A stretch of 64,000 nucleotides of DNA from Tachypleus tridentatus. Its lineage: Eukaryota > Arthropoda > Merostomata > Xiphosura > Limulidae. Under the pieces are notes generated by a model, which ran no database searches, was not told where the DNA came from, and worked only from the letters and a program-made list of their open reading frames with translations. Positions 58,901 through 64,000 of the stretch are shown here, in pieces. Each line of letters begins with the position of its first letter. The stretch's first letter is position 1. The stretch covers positions 29,305,276 to 29,369,275 of the forward strand of contig NW_027467782.1 of NCBI RefSeq assembly GCF_004210375.1, given 5' to 3'. The translations under genes were made by a program, and so were the position numbers.

Positions 58901-61900
58901 AACTTTATAAAATGTCTCCTCTATAAAACTTGATGTAAAGGCAATAATTAGTGCCTGAAAAGTAAGAATATAGAATTAACAGTTCAGAAAATAACACACT
59001 TTCTTTCACCTTAAATAATATACTGTAATATTATTTAGTTTGATTGTGTAAGAGCAAACATTATTAAGTTTCACACCATTAAGTATATTGGACAATGTAG
59101 AAGAAAATATTCACAAATGTAAACGTCATAGTACACAGTTAACTGGGTTTGACATTGTGGATTATAATAAAATTCACTGTGTTAAATGTCTATTGCATCA
59201 CTAACCATGCTTGATAGAACAGAAAATAATAGCATTTTCACCTTAAATTTCTTATGACATTGTTACTTTTTATATTAAATGAACATCAATTTACTATATA
59301 GAATTATTATACTATATAATTCCAAAATAAAGTAATACACTGTACTTCAAGTGATCAGAAAGGTAAAAAACAATTTATTGTTTCTATTGACATCAATATG
59401 TAATACATTATAAACTCCTGTCTCTTCATAATAGTAACAATTAAGTTTTTATATCACATCAAAATTGTGATAGATCAACACCATGACAATTCTTCAATGC
59501 ACAAAATTTCGTCTTTAATTAATAACAACCAATGGTCAGTAGGTGTAAACTTGTAAACTGACTCACAAAAAAGAAATCACATCAATGTATTTTATAAACC
59601 CACTAAAGGTGCTTTAGAAAATCACTGCAGAAAGAACACAAGTACACAGAAATTCTAAAAGAGATCATATTAAGTTACAGTTTTGGAACTGACCTATACT
59701 TATAACATTAATTTAATAATCACCTTAAACATCAAACGTTTCTCAAAATAATTTCATAATTTAGATAAAATTTGAAAGGAAATGCAAAGAGTTTATTTCA
59801 CTTCTAATGATTCTTAAGGTGTCTCACTCTAATATCATACATGTGTATGAAGTATTCCTTTATCACTGTAATCAATGTATGTGATATTACTAACAGTTAG
59901 GGGTAAAGAACAAGTACAAACATTGCTCATAATTCTCTGTACTTACATTTGTGATGACAGAAATCTTTCCAACAGAATTAAGAATTCTGTACCATATTCC
60001 TATCAAAATAGAATCAACCTATTAGGATAACTGGAATATATTTCAATAACTTTACTGTCTAATCTTTTTATTATTTTTTTGCTTACAAAACAATTCTCTT
60101 TCATTAACATTACATTCATGTATAGAATGGATTATATATAACTCAGCTAAGTTATGAATTAATACTTATCACTAAAGACTAATCAGGAGTTATTAATTAA
60201 CTCTAATAATTCTTCTCTGTATATTTAGTGTAAAAAAATCAAGGTTTGAAATAAAACAAACTTCAAAGTATGAATATTAGATTACTTCACTATCTGGGTA
60301 ACTAGAAATGTCATAATGAAAATACCTAAAAGGCTAAAATCCAAATATTTCTTACAACTGATTGGTTCACACATGACTGTCAAATGATTGTTATTATTTA
60401 CTAATAACAATCCTCACTCAGTTAATGGAAGAGTGTTTGTATGTCATAAAGAAGTTGGGTATCACAACATTATTGTCTACATTTTAAGAGCTTCAGACTG
60501 TGATTTCTAACAGATTTACCATGATACATTTGTTTTAGTACCTACATTTATTTCAATATAGTTTTCCTTTTTTTGCATGTGATGTATATTGTTGGCTGTG
60601 TATTGCACAAGTCCCATCTGTTCTTGAAATTTGCAGAAGAATCTCAAGAGTAAGATTTAATATTTATTTATTTTATGAAAACACTAGCATCTTCCAACTT
60701 TGGTGAATATTCTAGAAACTCACAATATACTATATAAACCAACATCCCAAGAGCAGGAATAATATTATTAGTCAGTTAAAGTCAGTGTGATATAGGCCTC
60801 AGAAGCTATTATTGTGATTAACACCAATTAATCATAAAACTACAAAATTGGGAACCAGGTATGCAGTAGATTTTGAACATTACAAACCATTCAATTTCAA
60901 CACATTAATTTGGGATATTATTTTTTCTACAAGGACATTAAATAGCATCCCTGGAAAAGTCAGTTTGTAATCAGTGCAAAACCATACAAGATAGCCAGCT
61001 TAAGTGATGTGTGACAGTCTCAACTCGGATTGAATTTGCTTGTTATGGGCCTGAACTGTCGATAAAATATCGGGTTCTAGATCATATATAAAACTCAGTA
61101 TTGTTTCTAAAACTCTTGTACCTAAACCCTAATTTGTAATAACTATAATTATAATTTGTGTCGTTTTTCTTTTTGCATATTTTAATATATTTGAGTCATA
61201 ATAGAGAACAGTACATGCCAATCTTGTTGAGAAATATCATATTTTAATACATACTAACATTTAAATAACAACTAAATTCAAATTAGTGATTATTTAGAGC
61301 AATAATACATAATGTATGTAACATAATAAATCAGAGACTTGTCTGAAATAAAAATATATGTAACATTGTCAATTTACTTTCTTCTTAACAGACTAAAACT
61401 AAACAGCTTGCTGTATTCACCACACTGTGCACTCACCAATGTTCTTAACTCTTTCTGCAACAGGTCGTCGTAAGAAAGTGATAAACTTCCTAGCATCGAG
61501 CCTGATTTCTGTGATGTTGTTTAGTAAAGCAAATAATGGTGCCAGAGGAAATGCAACCACAAAAATTGTGACAAATCCAAACTGCAACACTGGAGAAGGG
61601 AACAAATTACAGAAACGTTTATTAATTGAACTGTACATTTAATGTTTGAGGAAGTTTTTATGATTTAGACAGTTAAATATATTAATGTAATTCGTGGACT
61701 ACAATAACAATAATACATGTGGTGACTCCTTGAAGTATCACACTTTATTACACAGAAATTCTAACCTTATGGTGTTGATTCAGGTCTAAAGGTGGTTGAA
61801 TACGAGATTTAATTTCTAGTTTAACATGAAAGTCAAGACAGAAACATTAACATCAAAATCAAGTAGCATATTAATAATGTTTCATTTAAAAAACAAACAA

Positions 61901-63071
61901 ACTAAAACACAGACAAGGACCTTTAAAATTGCTGTTCCAAAAATACTAATCATTGAGGTGGTGTAGCTGTTTTACAGGTATTCAATAAATGTTTCCTCTA
62001 TACATTAAACTGTTCTGAAAAACAAGCTGAAACCCATAACATTAAAAAAAAATTTCTTTGTTTCTTGTTAAATGCAAAGTTGTAATGATGTGGAATTTGA
62101 CCCATAACCACAGCGGAATCAAATGTTTAATCTTAGCATTATAACCCTTCAGGCTAAGCAATAAACACAATTCATATCCATTTCTACATCATCAAAACAT
62201 TCTAAATGCTGCTCCAACTACGTTTTTCACATACATTATTATCATATCACACATTTCATCTTTACTGTTAATTATACATTATATATCTAAAAGTATTTTA
62301 AACTACGTTGGAGATACTTAAAATAATTATATTTCATTCATTTCCATAGTAGTCAGTTACTCAGTTAACTACAATTAGAATAACTTGATTTTAAGGCTCT
62401 TGAATGATGTACAAACTACAAGGTCATTGTTAAAGATCTAACATTTTTCACAGACATGGAAAAGTACCATTTTAATCTGTTCAACTTTTATGTAGAACAT
62501 ATGTATCTATTAATGTAATTATTTTCACATGATTATTTTAAACTTAAGCCTTACCCATTTCAAGATATTCACTAAAAAGACCCAGTTCTTCCTGGTTTAT
62601 TAAGTTGTAGTCACTCTCCCACTGAGTGGGTGCATGGTTTTCATGAGCACACTGACCCTTTTTATGCACTGACCACTTCTTGTAAACCCGTAACAGCCAT
62701 CTAGATAAATACAAAAATATTTTTACCTAGTTTTAAAATAATATCAGTTTTTGTTGTTGACATGAATGTATAAATAGTTTAATTTTTACATACAATCTGA
62801 CATACTACATGTTTGACTGAACATTAATAAACTATGAATCTCGAACATATCAAAATCACTTTTTGAAAAAAAAAGTACAACAGTTCTAATATCTCAAAAT
62901 GAGCCAACTGTCATAGAAAATGTTCTTACATGAAATTATTACAATAAATGTCTATTTTAACTAAAAAACTTACGGAACACCCATTTCCACCACGGCGTTA
63001 ATGAACTGCTTCCCTGCCACAATTATAGCTAACTGCAAAGAGAGTTCAAACAAACACCCTCCTGTTCCACA
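55821..63071 (-). CDS. ANO7-like: Anoctamin (TMEM16 family, ANO7-like), 3' part of gene, seven exons
   Basis: Anoctamins are multi-pass membrane proteins acting as calcium-activated chloride channels or lipid scramblases. The exons encode about 298 residues of the C-terminal half: the [19 protein letters not shown] helix, QWESDYNL, the [18 protein letters not shown] helix, [13 protein letters not shown] (in TMEM16A the E and D of EIRLD are calcium ligands of TM8), [16 protein letters not shown], the [14 protein letters not shown] helix, [20 protein letters not shown], a last hydrophobic segment and [31 protein letters not shown] and PDIP recall ANO7 more than ANO1 or ANO6. All splice sites are GT/AG and the phases join cleanly except at exon 56800-56904. 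The 5' half lies beyond the window's right end. No other gene is nearby. Confidence 0.93.
56800..56904 (-). CDS. ANO7-like: Anoctamin exon with an apparent one-base deletion
   Basis: The acceptor TTTCAG at 56910-56905 gives K-YQDYREP in the inherited frame. After the C run (GGGG on the plus strand, 56882-56885) the homologous text continues only in another frame: [20 protein letters not shown] and VFVSIFV, up to donor GTTGGA. The exon is 105 bp, but 106 bp is required for its phase-2 start and phase-0 end. One C is therefore missing relative to a working gene. Both halves match the family, so a homopolymer error in the assembly is the likeliest cause; a real frameshift allele is possible. Confidence 0.85.
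58200..58470 (+). repeat. About 40-bp degenerate tandem repeat in anoctamin intron
   Basis: Units share ATGCTAGACATCATTTCCAC + CCATATATCTACAC. Six or seven units, diverged. The ORF 58259-58618 is the repeat read through. Confidence 0.85.
58580..58690 (+). repeat. Tandem doublet
   Basis: Two copies of GGTTGTA-CTTG-TCA-TTTGAT + TC-CA-GTCA-TAGGGTTAAAG, about 70 bp apart. Confidence 0.75.
58776..58954 (-). CDS. ANO7-like: Anoctamin exon (TM9 and extracellular loop)
   Basis: This 179-bp exon starts in phase 0 after CTTTTCAG with [19 protein letters not shown]. It includes [18 protein letters not shown] and ends EYC plus two bases before GTAAGT. GFLNFTL resembles the human ANO7 loop as I remember it. 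Two NxT/NxS sites (NFT, NIS) suit an extracellular loop. Confidence 0.9.
59947..59999 (-). CDS. ANO7-like: Anoctamin mini-exon (GIWYRIL...VITN)
   Basis: This 53-bp exon is too short to stand out as an ORF. Two bases complete Gly of NIG, followed by [17 protein letters not shown], then GTAAGT. The order NIG-IW-x-IL followed by VITN is exactly what the family has between the RRPVAER and AFTSDF segments, and the phases of both neighbours match. Confidence 0.9.
60570..61370 (+). repeat. Unclassified repeat R9, copy 2 (in anoctamin intron)
   Basis: Collinear with 12830-13570. Lies in the intron between exons 61437-61589 and 59947-59999, opposite to the gene's direction. Confidence 0.65.
61437..61589 (-). 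CDS. ANO7-like: Anoctamin exon (QFGFVTIF helix and NNITEIRLD)
   Basis: This 153-bp exon encodes [20 protein letters not shown], then [20 protein letters not shown] and [12 protein letters not shown]. It is the best conserved anoctamin segment in the window. It keeps the Glu and Asp of EIRLD that bind calcium in characterised members. Acceptor is TTCTCCAG, donor is GTGAGT. An open frame continues into the intron, but the phase and the next exon's GIWYRIL fix the end at the donor. Confidence 0.95.
62555..62700 (-). CDS. ANO7-like: Anoctamin exon (linker before TM8, QWExDYNL motif)
   Basis: This 146-bp exon starts with one base completing Pro, then [16 protein letters not shown]. It continues to [19 protein letters not shown] and SEYLEM, and leaves one base of a Val codon before GTAAGG. 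QWE-DYNL and [15 protein letters not shown] are hallmarks of the family at this position. Acceptor ATCTAG and donor GTAAGG are both good. Confidence 0.92.
62974..63071 (-). CDS. ANO7-like: Anoctamin exon (TM7 region)
   Basis: This 98-bp exon begins with TGT GGA ACA after an AG acceptor and ends CC before GTAAGT. It encodes [18 protein letters not shown] and on to AVVEMGVP, the family's GGCLxELxxQLxIIxxGKQ helix. It starts in phase 0 and ends with two bases of the Pro codon that the next exon completes. It is the most upstream exon I can find; the rest of the window to 64000 reads as intron. Confidence 0.9.
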
Positions 63072-63912
63072 CTAGAAAGAAATGTAGAAAAACAGTTTCA
63101 AAATTACTGTGGCAATACCACTTTAAAAAATATCTCAGAAAGGACACAAGACTGAAAAGTACAATAAGATACAAGTTAGTGAGTGAGAGCACTAATAACT
63201 TGCCCAGGATCAAATGGTCCAAAAAAATAATGTTTCAAACCTCAAAATTTAAAGAATGTGTGCGACTAACACGAAAAACTTTGATTGATTCTTCATAGTT
63301 TAAGTTTCTCATGACAGGCTCAATCCCAGGAACTGACCTAACAATTATTCTGTGCTTGTTATAGTATTACAATGTATTCACATCATTTGGCAGGCTTTAA
63401 GTAAACATAAAAAGTTTTTTGCACACCAAAGATTATATTTTTTGATGGAGTATTTTCACTAAAATGTATCTGTGAATACTTACATATGTATAGATGAATA
63501 AATAGAGAATTTCTGTTTGCTAGTCTGAATGTTGATTTCCATGTTTAGCTTAAAAATACTTTTCTTAGTCTCAAAAATTTCAAACCTTTTTCTGTAATAT
63601 CTAAACCTAAATCCTTGTTACTGGTGTAACCCATGAAGCAGTGAAGAATGACTGTCTGGAATGACTTTAAATTGTGATATTAAACTACTTATGTTTATAC
63701 TAAATAGTTTTATGCTCATAATAGTGTGTGTATGTGTATACATTGTTAAATGTTATTGTTTTATTGCCTTTATAACCCCTAACTAATTACTATTCATGCC
63801 TTAATAAGTTGTAAATCATGTGACAAATATGCAGCTCTTGCTATGCTTTTGAATTCCATTATGCACGAGCTACTCATGAACATTTTTAAAATATTACTAT
63901 TATTATTAGTTT
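63072..63912. other. Intronic sequence, nothing recognised
   Basis: AT-rich sequence upstream of the first visible anoctamin exon. It has no splice-bounded coding stretch and no repeat that I can name. It is presumably intron of the same gene. Confidence 0.5.
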
Positions 63913-63924
63913 TTGTTTGTGTGT

Positions 63925-64000
63925 TTTTGGTGTGTTTTATTTTAATTTTGTGCAAAGCTACACAAGGGCTATCTGCACTAGCTGTCCCTAATTTAGCAGT
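63925..64000 (-). mobile_element. SINE-A copy, cut by window end
   Basis: TTTGTGCAAAGCTACACAAG, GGCTATCTGCACTAGCTGTC, CCTAATTTAGCAGT: tail and first part of the body of the family on the minus strand. Continues outside the window. Confidence 0.9.

Larger units (their letters stand above)
55983..62973 (-). other. Anoctamin introns
   Basis: Introns between the seven exons range from about 0.8 to 2.5 kb and are AT-rich. They hold a degenerate 40-bp tandem repeat (58200-58470), a 72-bp doublet (58580-58690) and an R9 repeat copy (60570-61370). I see no further exon between 55983 and 62973. Confidence 0.6.

Overview
This is nuclear DNA of an invertebrate animal: AT-rich, intron-containing, crowded with dead or short transposable elements, with a 500-N scaffold gap. 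A tRNA-derived SINE with a roughly 270 bp consensus occurs about 19 times, whole or broken. From memory it resembles the SINE abundant in horseshoe crabs (Tachypleus/Limulus), so a chelicerate, probably a horseshoe crab, is my best guess. That is recollection, not a search.

Only one clear host gene is present: the 3' part of an anoctamin (TMEM16) gene, closest from memory to ANO7, on the minus strand. Seven coding exons lie between 55821 and 63071. Splice phases agree throughout except in one exon that appears one base short in a C run. Three other host-like pieces stand alone: a possible METTL18-type first exon (6214), an ABHD14-like exon carrying an in-frame stop (26378-26536), and two exons of an axonemal dynein heavy chain that have lost the Walker B motif (41644-42567).

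Layout. 1-1900: nothing recognisable. 1921-4661: a SINE fused to a hAT-Charlie transposon. 4662-8730: mostly empty, with the METTL18-like exon. 8733-9886: an internally deleted Tc1 element with intact ends. 11500-16500: SINEs, a 3' piece of a second hAT lineage and a 44-bp minisatellite. 16500-18850: unclassified repeats R2 and R1, then a Penelope-like remnant. 19400-22500: SINEs of three families and a 215-bp palindromic MITE flanked by TTAA. 23370-25190: a third hAT lineage, followed by a 35-bp minisatellite. 26378-28850: the ABHD14-like exon, a 45-bp minisatellite and an R1 copy. 29546-36290: SINEs, LINE ORF1 and RT pieces, another R2 copy, and a tandem duplication generated by recombination between SINEs. 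37381-39900: a broken unknown ORF and a Ty3/Gypsy fossil. 40220-42567: an R1 copy abutting the dynein fragment. 44691-54822: a large inverted repeat (arms about 2.0 kb) enclosing the N gap and a second hAT-Charlie copy. 55087-63071: the anoctamin gene.

Apart from the anoctamin exons no genes work together here. The interest lies in genome rearrangement: SINE-SINE recombination, inverted duplication, element-in-element insertion and gene fragments carried among repeats. I found no convincing new biochemical system. Percent identities are by-eye impressions and family names are from memory.
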